Below, piece by piece: positions 38,241 through 47,024 of a stretch of 64,000 nucleotides of DNA. The position numbers and the translations under genes were made by a program. The DNA comes from Calothrix sp. PCC 7103 (GTDB lineage Bacteria; Cyanobacteriota; Cyanobacteriia; Cyanobacteriales; Nostocaceae), in NCBI RefSeq assembly GCF_000331305.1, contig NZ_KB217478.1, forward strand, positions 5,677,595 to 5,741,594, read 5' to 3'. A model generated the notes under the pieces. It made no database searches, was not told the DNA's origin, and saw only the letters and a list, made by a program, of their open reading frames with translations. The first letter of the stretch is position 1. Every line of letters begins with the position of its first letter.

Positions 38241-38749
38241 ATCTTGTAATGATTTAGGTGAACGAGTACAAGATTATCAATAAATGCCTAAAACAGATTA
38301 ATATTCTAATACTCAAAGTCGTCTTACAACTTCAAAATCAGTATAAACTCGGAATGGTAAAATCTGAATACGGGCCACAATTATAGACATATTCATAAGT
38401 GTATTGTTATATCGTATTCAATTATACAGTGCGTTTAGAGAATTAGATAAGTAATACTGATAAATTTACACTTACTTTCGGTTTGTTGATTCATTAAATC
38501 AGCAATTATACGAAAATTGATCAGTAATTAAACAGAGATTTTCTAGTTTTTATAAGATAATTTACTTGACGTAGATTTGTCAAAGCAAACTAATATAAAG
38601 ACTTTGCGAAAAAGGGTTTTAGGTATCGACATTCATTCTTGTACTGAGTTATCAGATATATATTGAAACAAAATTCTTAAGTAAAAAAATAAGTTTGTTT
38701 CAAGAAATTTAAATAAAAGATATTCAGTAAACGAGAAGGATTTTAAATC
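38241..38749. promoter_or_regulatory. Long AT-rich leader of the PEP-CTERM gene
   Basis: 509 bases with very low GC content and no gene. A ribosome site (GAGAAGGA) lies just before ATG 38750. A long leader is common for cyanobacterial surface-protein genes, but I see no defined riboswitch. Confidence 0.4.
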
Positions 38750-39556
38750 ATGTTTAAGAAAGCTTTAACCGGATTCGCTGCTACTGTAACTGTTGCTGGT
38801 TCTTTGGCTGCAATGGCGCCTGCACAAGCTGCTGGGTTAACTAGCCCAATCCCCCAATTCAAGTGGGAAAACCTTCAAAAACATACAGTCCAAGATAAAT
38901 CTACTGATACCTCCGGTTTCCAAGCTTTGATTCCTAATTTTCAAAAATACGTACAGCAAGAAAGACTTGCTATCAGTGCTGAGAAGCAACAAGCTCAAGC
39001 ATTAGACCCAACAAAGTTATTCATGAAATTTGACCACAACGTTCGCGTTTGGTTCTTAAATGAAGGTGCTGGTTACAAAAACCAATTAGCTTATCAAACC
39101 GTCAAAGATGCTAAAGAAACTAGTAAAGGTGAGATTTTCAATAACATTTCTTGTACCAATGGATGTCAGTTGGGTGAAGGTAGTAACGGCGTATTAGACA
39201 TCGGTGACTATGTTGACATCGGTAAAGTTAGCGCTGGTACACAACTGAACTTCTTATTGAGGTCGGATGGATTTAACGGGGGAAAAGCGGTACTCGGTGG
39301 CGCCGATCCAAGCCAAAACGTTGATAAGTTACAACATTTGATGGCATATTCAGTTGGTGACTACTTGTTAATGGGCTTTGAAGATATCATTGGCGGTGGT
39401 GACTTAGACTTTAATGATGCAGTATTTGTGGTTGACTTCGGTAAAGGTAACTTGACTAATCAAGCAGTACCAGAACCAGGAACAATGGCTGCACTCTTGG
39501 GTGTAACGGGCGCCGGCATGTGGATGCGTCGTCGTAAAAAGGAAGCTTCTGCTTAA
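38750..39556 (+). CDS. PEP-CTERM surface protein with DUF4114-like domain
   Basis: 268 residues. A signal peptide (1-27, ending APAQA) is followed by a domain whose C-terminal part (YLLMGFEDIIGGGDLDFNDA, VFVVDFG) is typical of DUF4114, probably calcium-binding. The end is a PEP-CTERM sorting signal: VPEPGTMAALLG, a short hydrophobic helix, then the basic tail RRRKK. Such proteins are recognised by an exosortase, cleaved and anchored at or released from the surface, usually together with exopolysaccharide. The accessory gene of the cyanoexosortase B system is at 16795 in this window. Two cysteines (ISCTNGC) may form a disulphide. Confidence 0.92.
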   Translation: MFKKALTGFAATVTVAGSLAAMAPAQAAGLTSPIPQFKWENLQKHTVQDKSTDTSGFQALIPNFQKYVQQERLAISAEKQQAQALDPTKLFMKFDHNVRVWFLNEGAGYKNQLAYQTVKDAKETSKGEIFNNISCTNGCQLGEGSNGVLDIGDYVDIGKVSAGTQLNFLLRSDGFNGGKAVLGGADPSQNVDKLQHLMAYSVGDYLLMGFEDIIGGGDLDFNDAVFVVDFGKGNLTNQAVPEPGTMAALLGVTGAGMWMRRRKKEASA

Positions 39557-39608
39557 CTCCCAAGAAAGATGTTCTGTGGCGGAAGCAACTGGTTACAATT
39601 AAAGTATT

Positions 39609-42602
39609 ATGTCAGATACTAAAACATCAAACCAGTTGACTTCCCAATCTATCGCAGAGCAACCCACGTTCATCCTCGTCGATGGACACTCACTAGCATT
39701 TCGTTCCTACTTTGCCTTCGCCAAAGGACGCGATGGCGGTTTACGAACCAAGTCGGGGATTCCCACTAGCGTATGCTTCGGTTTTCTTAAGTCCCTGCTA
39801 GAGGTAATAGCGAAAGAGCAACCCTCGCACATAGCTGTCGCATTTGATTTAGGTTTACCGACTTTCCGTCACGAAGCGGATGATACCTACAAAGCTGACC
39901 GTCCAGGTACTCCCGAAGATTTTATACCCGACCTTAAGAATCTGCATGAGTTACTGGATGCGCTCAATTTAAAAATATTGACTGCATCCGGTTATGAGGC
40001 AGATGACGTACTTGGTACTCTTGCTAAAAAAGCTTCTGATGCTGGTTATCGTGTCAAAATCCTCACAGGAGACAGAGATTTATTTCAACTCGTTGACCCT
40101 GAAAAAGAAATTAAAGTATTGTATTTAAATAAAGAAGCGCTTCAACGTTCTTCAACATCAGGCCCTACCGAGTTTGGATTAGAAGAAGTAAAAAAGAAAC
40201 TCGGTGTCCTGCCATCACAAGTTATTGACTATAAAGCCCTTTGCGGCGATACATCAGATAATATTCCTGGAGTAAAGGGAATCGGTGACAAGACAGCAGT
40301 TGATCTGCTATCTAAATACGGTTCCCTTGATAATATTTATAATTCCCTAGATCAAATCAAAGGCGCCGCTCAGAAAAAGCTCGAAGCGGGTAAAGAAGAC
40401 GCAGAAAAATCCCGTTATTTAGCCACAATAGTTCAAGACGTTCCATTATCCGTAAATCTCGAAGAGTGTAAACTGCAAGGTTTCGACACAAACAACCTTA
40501 CACCACTCCTTGAAAAACTCGAATTTAAATCCTTCCTAGGCAAAATCAATCAAATTCAACAACGTCTTGGTGGCGCCACACAACAATCTCATCAAGAAAA
40601 CGAAACCTCTGGTAGAGACGTGATTAATCACGTCTCTACAAATGGCGCCTCTACAAATCGTGTTTCTTCATCTAGTAGCGATTATGACTTGTGGTTTTGG
40701 AGTGCAGAAGACACCGACGCATTTCAACAGCAAGAAAAATCAGAAATTGAACCACGCATTATTAGTTCTCAGTCTCAGCTAGAAGAACTAATCAATATAC
40801 TTAAGAGCCATACTAGTGCCGAAACTCCTGTAGCTTGGGATACCGAAACTAGCGACTTAGAACCGCGTGATGCAAAACTAGTTGGTATTGGTTGTTGTTG
40901 GGGAACTAAGCCAGATGAAGTTGCCTACATTCCCCTCAACCATAGCAAAGGCGAAAATTTAGATTTAGAAACAGTACTAAATGCGCTGAAATCAATTTTA
41001 GAAAGCGATAAATATCCCAAAACTTTCCAAAATGCTAAATTTGACCGTTTAGTATTTCGTTGCCAAGGAATAAATTTAAATGGGGTTGTATTCGACCCAA
41101 TGCTCGCAAGTTACATTATTAATCCTGATGCATCTCACAGTTTAAACGGAATCACCGAGCGTTACTTAAAGTTAACACTCACAAGCTACCAAGACTTGGT
41201 GTCTAAAACCAAAACGATTGGTGACATAGATATAAAGAGTGTAGCTGATTACTGCTGCTCACAAGTACATGCTACCTACCAACTCGTTCCTAAACTACGT
41301 GAAGAACTCAATAAAATACCGGATTTATCAAAGCTATTATTAGAAGTCGAGCAGCCACTCGAACCAGTTTTAGCTGAGATGGAATATCAAGGTATCCGTA
41401 TTGATAGTGATTATTTAAAAGAACTTTCCAACCAGTTAGAAACTGATTTAGCTAAGTACGAACAACAAGTTTATGACCTTGCTGGTGAAAAATTTAACTT
41501 AGGTTCACCCAAAAAGCTCAGTGAAATTTTATTCACCAAATTAGGATTAGGCACCAGACACTCGCGTAAAATTCAAACAGGCTACTCAACCGATGCAGCA
41601 ACATTAGAAAAGCTGCGCGAAGTGGATGATACAGGCATTATTGAAGCCATCAGCGAATTTAGAACCCTCTCCAAATTAAAATCTACTTATGTAGATGCAC
41701 TGCCATTACTAGTACGTTCAGATACTCATCGCGTCCACACAAACTTTAACCAAACGGCAACATCAACCGGGCGCCTGTCATCATCAAATCCCAACTTACA
41801 AAATATTCCCATACGTACAGCCTTCAGTCGTCAAATTCGTAAAGCCTTCATTCCCGAATCTGGATGGTTACTAGTAGCAGCAGATTATTCGCAAATCGAA
41901 CTACGAATTTTAGCGCACTTGTGCCAAGAACCCATACTAGTAGAAGCATACAAAAACAACGAGGATATTCACACCGTTACCGCACGCTTAATGTTTGAAA
42001 AAGATGACATTACCTCAGATGAACGTCGCGTAGCAAAAACAATCAACTTCGGCGTTATCTATGGAATGGGTTCATTAAGATTTTCCCGTTCCACAGGTGT
42101 AGACAAAAACTTAGCAAACGAATTCATCAAACGCTTTTATACTCGTTACCCCAAAATATTTGAATACTTAGAAGGAGTCAAAAAGCAAGCAATTAGCCAA
42201 GGTTACGTCGAAACAATCATCGGTCGGCGCCGTTACTTTGACTTCACAACAGACAGCTTACGTAAACTAAAAAACAGCAAACCCGAAGACATCGACCTCA
42301 GCAAACTCAAAAACCTCGGAAACTTCGACGCAGGACTACTACGTTCCGCTGCAAACGCACCAATTCAAGGCTCAAGCGCCGACATCATCAAAATCGCAAT
42401 GGTAAAAATGCACCAACTATTGCAAAACTACCAAGCGCGCGTACTCCTCCAAGTCCACGACGAACTAATATTTGAAGTCCCCCCCAGCGAATGGGAAGAA
42501 CTACAACCTCAAATTCAATCAGTCATGGAAAACGCCGTAAAACTAACTGTACCCCTACTAGTAGAAGCACGCGCCGGAGAAAACTGGATGGAAACAAAGT
42601 AA
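39609..42602 (+). CDS. polA: DNA polymerase I
   Basis: 997 residues, three domains. 5' nuclease (about 15-310): FILVDGHSLAFRSYFAF, ASGYEADDVLGTLA, CGDTSDNIPGVKGIGDKTA. 3'-5' exonuclease (about 385-600): VAWDTETSDLEPRDA with the metal Asp/Glu, FDPMLASYIINP. Polymerase (about 620-997): SSSNPNLQNIPIRT, VAADYSQIELRILAHL, RRVAKTINFGVIYGMG and LLQVHDELIFEVP. Both nuclease active sites look intact. The variable linker between the first two domains (about residues 320-375) contains an in-frame copy of a 28-base palindromic repeat. The enzyme serves Okazaki-fragment processing and repair. Start ATG 39609. Confidence 0.97.
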   Translation: MSDTKTSNQLTSQSIAEQPTFILVDGHSLAFRSYFAFAKGRDGGLRTKSGIPTSVCFGFLKSLLEVIAKEQPSHIAVAFDLGLPTFRHEADDTYKADRPGTPEDFIPDLKNLHELLDALNLKILTASGYEADDVLGTLAKKASDAGYRVKILTGDRDLFQLVDPEKEIKVLYLNKEALQRSSTSGPTEFGLEEVKKKLGVLPSQVIDYKALCGDTSDNIPGVKGIGDKTAVDLLSKYGSLDNIYNSLDQIKGAAQKKLEAGKEDAEKSRYLATIVQDVPLSVNLEECKLQGFDTNNLTPLLEKLEFKSFLGKINQIQQRLGGATQQSHQENETSGRDVINHVSTNGASTNRVSSSSSDYDLWFWSAEDTDAFQQQEKSEIEPRIISSQSQLEELINILKSHTSAETPVAWDTETSDLEPRDAKLVGIGCCWGTKPDEVAYIPLNHSKGENLDLETVLNALKSILESDKYPKTFQNAKFDRLVFRCQGINLNGVVFDPMLASYIINPDASHSLNGITERYLKLTLTSYQDLVSKTKTIGDIDIKSVADYCCSQVHATYQLVPKLREELNKIPDLSKLLLEVEQPLEPVLAEMEYQGIRIDSDYLKELSNQLETDLAKYEQQVYDLAGEKFNLGSPKKLSEILFTKLGLGTRHSRKIQTGYSTDAATLEKLREVDDTGIIEAISEFRTLSKLKSTYVDALPLLVRSDTHRVHTNFNQTATSTGRLSSSNPNLQNIPIRTAFSRQIRKAFIPESGWLLVAADYSQIELRILAHLCQEPILVEAYKNNEDIHTVTARLMFEKDDITSDERRVAKTINFGVIYGMGSLRFSRSTGVDKNLANEFIKRFYTRYPKIFEYLEGVKKQAISQGYVETIIGRRRYFDFTTDSLRKLKNSKPEDIDLSKLKNLGNFDAGLLRSAANAPIQGSSADIIKIAMVKMHQLLQNYQARVLLQVHDELIFEVPPSEWEELQPQIQSVMENAVKLTVPLLVEARAGENWMETK
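40612..40639. repeat. 28-base perfect palindrome inserted in frame within polA
   Basis: GTAGAGACGTGATT followed by its exact complement. This GTAGAGACGNGATTAATC-type element is a common intergenic repeat in filamentous cyanobacteria. Here it encodes GRDVINHVST in the interdomain linker of DNA polymerase I, and half-copies (CCTCTACAAATCGTG) follow it. Confidence 0.85.
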
Positions 42603-42673
42603 TAAATTTCCAAAAATTAAATTATCGGCACTTACAAAATGACATTAATCTTGTGGAATAACATTAATTTTGT

Positions 42674-42697
42674 GGAATGGGCATCCTTGCCCGTTCC
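42674..42697. repeat. Dispersed hairpin GGAATGGGCATCCTTGCCCGTTCC
   Basis: Member of the same family as at 22270-22352. It lies between polA and the DUF6884 gene. Confidence 0.7.
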
Positions 42698-42786
42698 ATA
42701 TCAGCAAGTAAAGTTAGAGATGCAGGACAAACAGTCACTATAAATATGCTAGTGACACCGAACCAGTATAATATAATTCTATTTTC

Positions 42787-43590
42787 ATGTGTTTTGATCA
42801 TACCTGCCTCGAAGATAAATTTGATAACCTCACTGCTTCAACTCCCACACATAACCAAAATCTACTGATTCTTGGCTGCTGCCAACGCAAGAGTTTTGAC
42901 TCAGGATTGTTACCAGCTATCTCTAGATACAATGGTCCAACCTTTCAAGTGCTGCGTAAATTTCTGAAGCAGCAGCCCCAAAATTTTAATTTTTTTAGTA
43001 TTTATATATTATCAGCAGAGTTTGGTTTAATTCCTCAAGATTTCCTCATCCCGTATTATGACCGACGAATGACATCAAGTAGAGCTATGGAGTTGCAGTC
43101 AAATACGATAGAAAAATTAGGTGAGATTGCCAATTCTAGACCCTACAAAGAGGTTTTTATTTGCATAGGTCAAAGTTACTATCGTTCTATACAAGGATAT
43201 GAGAAAATACTGCCTGCAAATTTAAATGTACAAGTAGCCTCTGGTAGTTTGGGTAGAAAGTTAGGGGAGTTGCATGAATGGTTGTATGGGAAACCACCAC
43301 AGCTACCCCAAAGCTCTCAAAAAAAGATAGATTTAGGCAAAAACCTAACAATTAAAGGCATAGAAGTTGTACTGACTACACAGCAAGTACTTGATATTGC
43401 TTACCAGTCATTAGAGAAAAATAATAAAGAATTCGCTAACTTCCAATCCTGGTATGTTGTTGTTGGACATAAGCGTGTGGCGCCCAAGTGGTTAGTCAAT
43501 CAAATTACCGGGCTGCCTGTAAGCAACTTTTCCACGAAGGAGGCACTGCGGTTGTTGGTGCAATTAGGTATTGAAATTCACAGAGTATAG
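42787..43590 (+). CDS. DUF6884 (YaaA-like) protein with C-terminal extra domain
   Basis: 267 residues. Residues about 24-175 match DUF6884: LLILGCCQRKS, SRYNGPTFQVLRKFLKQ, YILSAEFGLIPQDFLIPYYD and FICIGQSYYRSI. The C-terminal 85 residues (IEVVLTTQQVLDIAYQSL to TKEALRLLVQLGIEIHRV) form a separate small domain that I cannot name; it looks like a DNA-binding wing-type module. YaaA-like proteins have been linked by gene neighbourhood to TGT-like base-exchange enzymes of DNA modification, and such an enzyme is encoded at 53369 at the other end of the nuclease block. That link is inference. The gene has one GGCGCC site, so it may lie on the boundary of the island. Confidence 0.72.
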   Translation: MCFDHTCLEDKFDNLTASTPTHNQNLLILGCCQRKSFDSGLLPAISRYNGPTFQVLRKFLKQQPQNFNFFSIYILSAEFGLIPQDFLIPYYDRRMTSSRAMELQSNTIEKLGEIANSRPYKEVFICIGQSYYRSIQGYEKILPANLNVQVASGSLGRKLGELHEWLYGKPPQLPQSSQKKIDLGKNLTIKGIEVVLTTQQVLDIAYQSLEKNNKEFANFQSWYVVVGHKRVAPKWLVNQITGLPVSNFSTKEALRLLVQLGIEIHRV

Positions 43591-43645
43591 AAAAAATACT
43601 TAAATGCGCGTGATAAATTAGAGGCAGAAAAAATTTTGCACTTTG

Positions 43646-43806
43646 ACTGTAAGATTTTGTGGGTCTTATGGCAATTCAATATTAGGAGCGATACTTGGAG
43701 GATATTGAATGCGTGAAGTGCGTATATTTTTTGATGACCACTGTAAGAATTTGCCTTGCTCGTGGCAATTAAATATCAGGGGTGATGTTTAGGAGGTGAC
43801 ATTGAA
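43646..43806 (+). repeat. Imperfect direct duplication upstream of the island sigma gene
   Basis: About 65 bases (43646-43709 and 43740-43806) are repeated with roughly 70 percent identity, including the ribosome site and the start region. In reading frame the copies encode DCKILWVLWQFNIRSD and HCKNLPCSWQLNIRGD, so the duplication is of a small coding unit. The second copy is part of a 27-codon frame at 43709-43792. Confidence 0.6.
43709..43792 (+). CDS. Possible 27-residue leader peptide upstream of the sigma gene
   Basis: ATG 43709 with GGAGG about 8 bases upstream opens a frame beginning MREVRIFFDDHC, containing WQLNIRGDV and ending at TAG 43790-43792, 9 bases before the sigma-factor start. 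An upstream, more degenerate copy encodes a similar peptide (CKxLxxxWQxNIRxD pattern). Repeated coding pattern plus a ribosome site support translation; the function is unknown, perhaps a leader that couples translation of the sigma gene. Confidence 0.35.
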   Translation: MREVRIFFDDHCKNLPCSWQLNIRGDV

Positions 43807-44473
43807 ACGACAATTAGGGCAACCAGTACACTCATCCTATGACCCTGAATTGCGCCAGAAACAGCAGTTGCTAAGTCAGGCAGTCCAGGAAGAGTGGCAA
43901 GTTCTTCAAAATACAATTCAAGTTTACGTGATTCGAGTGATAAAGCAATTTGGGGATAAGTTAGGTAAAAGTTGTGATCGCAATTCTATAGAGGCAATAG
44001 CAAAGGAAATTTTGCATGAAACTGTGGAGACGGCTCTCAAAAAAGCTGATAAATTTGACCCTAACCGTTCGCCTCGTTTTTGGTTATTAGGTATTGCCAC
44101 AAAAAAAATCCAACGGTGGCAACGTCAACAAACCCAACAAAATGAGCGAATGATGCCCATCGCTGAACTTCCACTCGCTCGTAAAATTAGACAGCAAAAT
44201 TCAGAAATAATTTCAGAAGAGGAAATTTTAGGAATATTATACGAGTCATCAAATTCATCTGACCCCGAAATGTTGGAATATTTGCTGTCTTTGGTAAATG
44301 ATAGTTATCGAGAAGTACTGAAATTTGTTTTTGTTGACGCTCTAGATGGAGAATCCTTGGCTGCTGCGTTAGGGACAACAGTTGGAACCGCTTACACCAA
44401 AAAGTCTCGTGCGATCGCGCAGTTACGTCAAGCTTATGCCCAAAGTAACAAGTCATCAGAGGAGGGCAGATAA
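43802..44473 (+). CDS. RNA polymerase sigma factor, ECF-like, of the nuclease island
   Basis: 223 residues from TTG 43802, chosen because AGGAGG lies 5 bases upstream; GTG 43796 would overlap that ribosome site. Region 2 is recognisable around residues 50-110 (KADKFDPNRSPRFWLLGIAT, KKIQRWQRQ) and region 4 near 170-210 (LVNDSYREVLKFVFVDALDG, ESLAAALGTTVGTAYTKKSR). It is first in a co-directional series running to Rad50, so it may direct transcription of its own block. The next gene starts one base after its stop, as is typical for sigma/anti-sigma pairs. A GCGATCGC (HIP1) site occurs at 44411. Confidence 0.82.
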   Translation: MKRQLGQPVHSSYDPELRQKQQLLSQAVQEEWQVLQNTIQVYVIRVIKQFGDKLGKSCDRNSIEAIAKEILHETVETALKKADKFDPNRSPRFWLLGIATKKIQRWQRQQTQQNERMMPIAELPLARKIRQQNSEIISEEEILGILYESSNSSDPEMLEYLLSLVNDSYREVLKFVFVDALDGESLAAALGTTVGTAYTKKSRAIAQLRQAYAQSNKSSEEGR

Positions 44474-44474
44474 G

Positions 44475-45128
44475 ATGCACAAACAAAACAACCAGCATCC
44501 AGACTCCCGTGAAAAAGCCATTCAATTATATGTACAGGCTTTAGACGAAGGCGACATGGAAGTAGTAGCCCAAATACTTGATGCTGCTTGCTATGACCCT
44601 GAATTAGAACAAATTATTACGGAAATTAATTCAGCTTACCAGGAGGAAGAACAGATAACACCAATCGCTACCGACGCGGAAATAATTAGAAGTTTACTCC
44701 ACAAGCACCTGTATAGTGCATTTGAAGTTATTCAAGAAGATGAAAAACCTTTAATTTTTGAAGACATTGACGAAGAAGAAAAACCAGTAACAGTTGGCGA
44801 TGTTGTTAAGCGTTTGCAAGATATTAACCGCGTACCGTCAGCAGATAAGGATATTGTCAGTCAATTACTTGACAGTTCCATTCCACTGCCAGTCAAGCTC
44901 AGTATCCAAGCCGTTAGGCAATTAGCGGTCGAATTAGGAATTAATGCGAGCGAGCGATTCTTGGATATATTTCGAGATACCGCCATTACTTTATCGATGG
45001 GACGCAGCCACAATAGAGCGCAATTAGCCGCAGCCCGCCAACAAACAAGTCGGCATAAGTCCATATCGAATAATCGCCAACCAATAGAAAAAAAGCTCAA
45101 AAATAATACTGAAGTCGATAAAACATAG
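44475..45128 (+). CDS. Acidic protein of unknown function, possible anti-sigma partner
   Basis: 217 residues from ATG 44475, which follows the sigma stop by one base and has GGAGGG upstream. The first 50 residues (REKAIQLYVQALDEGDMEVV, DPELEQIITEINSAYQEEE) form an acidic helical module that I recall next to sigma factors in other bacteria. Residues about 125-180 are a second helical part, and the C-terminus is basic and polar. No membrane segment and no zinc-binding HxxxCxxC motif is present. Control of the upstream sigma factor is inferred from coupling only. The next gene follows with no gap. Confidence 0.65.
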   Translation: MHKQNNQHPDSREKAIQLYVQALDEGDMEVVAQILDAACYDPELEQIITEINSAYQEEEQITPIATDAEIIRSLLHKHLYSAFEVIQEDEKPLIFEDIDEEEKPVTVGDVVKRLQDINRVPSADKDIVSQLLDSSIPLPVKLSIQAVRQLAVELGINASERFLDIFRDTAITLSMGRSHNRAQLAAARQQTSRHKSISNNRQPIEKKLKNNTEVDKT

Positions 45129-45926
45129 ATGATACAAGAACATCGTCGTACTATAATTTCTCAGGCTGTAGAATTGGTATATCAAGAAGCTGGACTGGAG
45201 TTAAAAAATCTTAAACCTGGTGTTATCCCACTGTATGACTTAATTCGGGCTTATCCAATTAGGGTAGCGGAAATCAAAGAAATGACCATTCAAAGTGTTT
45301 CTGAATTTTTAGAATTAGAAACTGGGCAAAAGCTACCTTTTACAGATAGCGAAAACCAAGATTTAAAGTTAGCTGGATACTTGTATTTACTAGAATACAA
45401 AGGTTTTTTTTACGGTTGTATTTTAGTCGAACAGAAACCCCATTTAGCTCCTGTATCACGTCGGCGGTTTTCAGCAGCCCATGAGTTAGGACATTACTTG
45501 TTACATTTTCTTCCTTTACTTGAAAGTCATCAAGAAAATAGTTTTAAAGAGCCTTTAATTTTAACAGAGGGTTTATACGTTAAAAATAAAAGTGAAGATG
45601 ATGAAAGCAAAGATGATAACGATAGATCAACGGCAAAATTTACCTTTACAAATGGCATAAAAGCAGTCATTGATTCCCTTAACATAGATGAAAAGCAAAT
45701 GGAAGCCGAAGCCGACCAGTTTGCGGCTGAACTTTTGATGCCAGCTTCGGCTTGTTTCGCCTTAGCTAATAAGTTTCGTGGTCGATTTGGGACAAAAAGA
45801 GATGTTTTAGCGAAACGATTGGCAACCGAGTTTTTAGTTAGTCAGGACGCGATGAAACGACGTCTGAAAGATTTGCAATTACCAGAAACACTTTTAGATA
45901 CTAATTCAAAAACAGCTAGAAAATAA
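45129..45926 (+). CDS. ImmA/IrrE-family metallopeptidase
   Basis: 265 residues. The zinc site is RRFSAAHELGHYLLHFLP (HExxH type) with the third ligand region EAEADQFAAELLMPASACFA, and residues 210-260 form the usual C-terminal helical domain. ImmA cleaves phage-type repressors in mobile elements and IrrE cleaves the repressor DdrO after DNA damage. By analogy this one could cut a regulator and switch on the downstream DNA-end-processing genes when DNA is damaged. The target is not evident: no Xre-type repressor is in the block, so the preceding acidic protein is the nearest candidate. The start is immediately after the previous stop. Confidence 0.88.
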   Translation: MIQEHRRTIISQAVELVYQEAGLELKNLKPGVIPLYDLIRAYPIRVAEIKEMTIQSVSEFLELETGQKLPFTDSENQDLKLAGYLYLLEYKGFFYGCILVEQKPHLAPVSRRRFSAAHELGHYLLHFLPLLESHQENSFKEPLILTEGLYVKNKSEDDESKDDNDRSTAKFTFTNGIKAVIDSLNIDEKQMEAEADQFAAELLMPASACFALANKFRGRFGTKRDVLAKRLATEFLVSQDAMKRRLKDLQLPETLLDTNSKTARK

Positions 45927-45943
45927 GATAAATATACAGAAAT

Positions 45944-47002
45944 ATGGGATTAGATTTTATTAAAAACTACAGTGGTTGTCGCGTAGATCAATATGATGTA
46001 CAGTTTCCTTTATTGGAAGAAGAAATAGACGAAGAACTGGAACAAACCTTAGAAAAAGTTGATTTAGATTATGAAGTCAAACCCCGTGCGATTGATTGGG
46101 AACCTATCAATTTAAGCACCTCACCCAACTGGCGACCAAGTAACTGGCATGAACGTCCAACTCACTTTATAGATGGTAAAGACGTGGGGGAAACAGTTGC
46201 TTCCGTGCGTTCTCCTAGCGGTCAGTTAGTTCCTATTCGCCTTTCCCAAATCGGCAGTATTTCCATGCGGGTAGAAAACGGGGAATGTCGGCGTGAATTT
46301 GAAGTTGTCGATCGCGTGGTATCGATGGCAGTAGACCTTTTTCCTTGGATGGAAGTAGAGAGTTTTGCCGCTGCTTTACAAAACAATGGATTTCGTTTGC
46401 TACCAGTTCGTCCTCCTGGTGGGACATCTTCCTATGATTTTGAAACCATGCGAAAGCGAACTCAAAACCGTTCTAATACGGAAATGGAAGCATTAGAAGA
46501 ATCTGCAATTTCCCAAAGTGGCGGAGAACCAACAGTAATAGATGGACGATTACAACCACGGATGGGTGGTTTTGAAGCTGATGATTCCCCCGTTTTTGGT
46601 GTGATTAAAACCCAACGCCAAAATTACTTACACATCAAAGGGATACAAGTTCTGTACGGTCTTGAAGCTGGTCAACGTACACCAGTATTCACTATATCGA
46701 GAGGATGGCTACCTGTTGTTTCCTGGTTTGTTCGTCTTTCTGGAGGAGGTGGTGGAACTCCCAGCACGGGAATAGTGCGCGTGGAAGCATCAAAAAGCTG
46801 GTTTGAAAAGTATCACAAGCGCAATTGGGACTTTGTGGATAAGTTATCCCGAACTATATACGAGTACCGTTGTAGAGAGCGCAGTTATGGACGTGCTGCT
46901 ATTTCCCTACACCCGATTGTTCGAGCCGAAGAAAGTTTAGGTTCCCTTTTTCAACCACTAAGTATCCTATCTAATCGTTTTTACCATCTAACCCAGCTAT
47001 AA
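45944..47002 (+). CDS. NurA-like nuclease domain protein (partner of HerA)
   Basis: 352 residues. Residue D77 in THFIDGKDVGETV fits the first metal-binding Asp of NurA (IDG motif). A later segment SPVFGVIKTQRQNYLH and the C-terminal RSYGRAAISLHPIVRAEESL resemble the remaining NurA motifs, and the gene sits directly upstream of a HerA-like ATPase gene, the classical NurA position. NurA is a 5'-3' nuclease that works inside the HerA hexamer to resect DNA ends. The assignment rests on motif positions plus context; the protein is divergent, so sequence alone is moderate evidence. It starts 17 bases after the ImmA stop. Confidence 0.68.
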   Translation: MGLDFIKNYSGCRVDQYDVQFPLLEEEIDEELEQTLEKVDLDYEVKPRAIDWEPINLSTSPNWRPSNWHERPTHFIDGKDVGETVASVRSPSGQLVPIRLSQIGSISMRVENGECRREFEVVDRVVSMAVDLFPWMEVESFAAALQNNGFRLLPVRPPGGTSSYDFETMRKRTQNRSNTEMEALEESAISQSGGEPTVIDGRLQPRMGGFEADDSPVFGVIKTQRQNYLHIKGIQVLYGLEAGQRTPVFTISRGWLPVVSWFVRLSGGGGGTPSTGIVRVEASKSWFEKYHKRNWDFVDKLSRTIYEYRCRERSYGRAAISLHPIVRAEESLGSLFQPLSILSNRFYHLTQL

Positions 47003-47024
47003 GGTATAAAATTCAACTAAAAAT

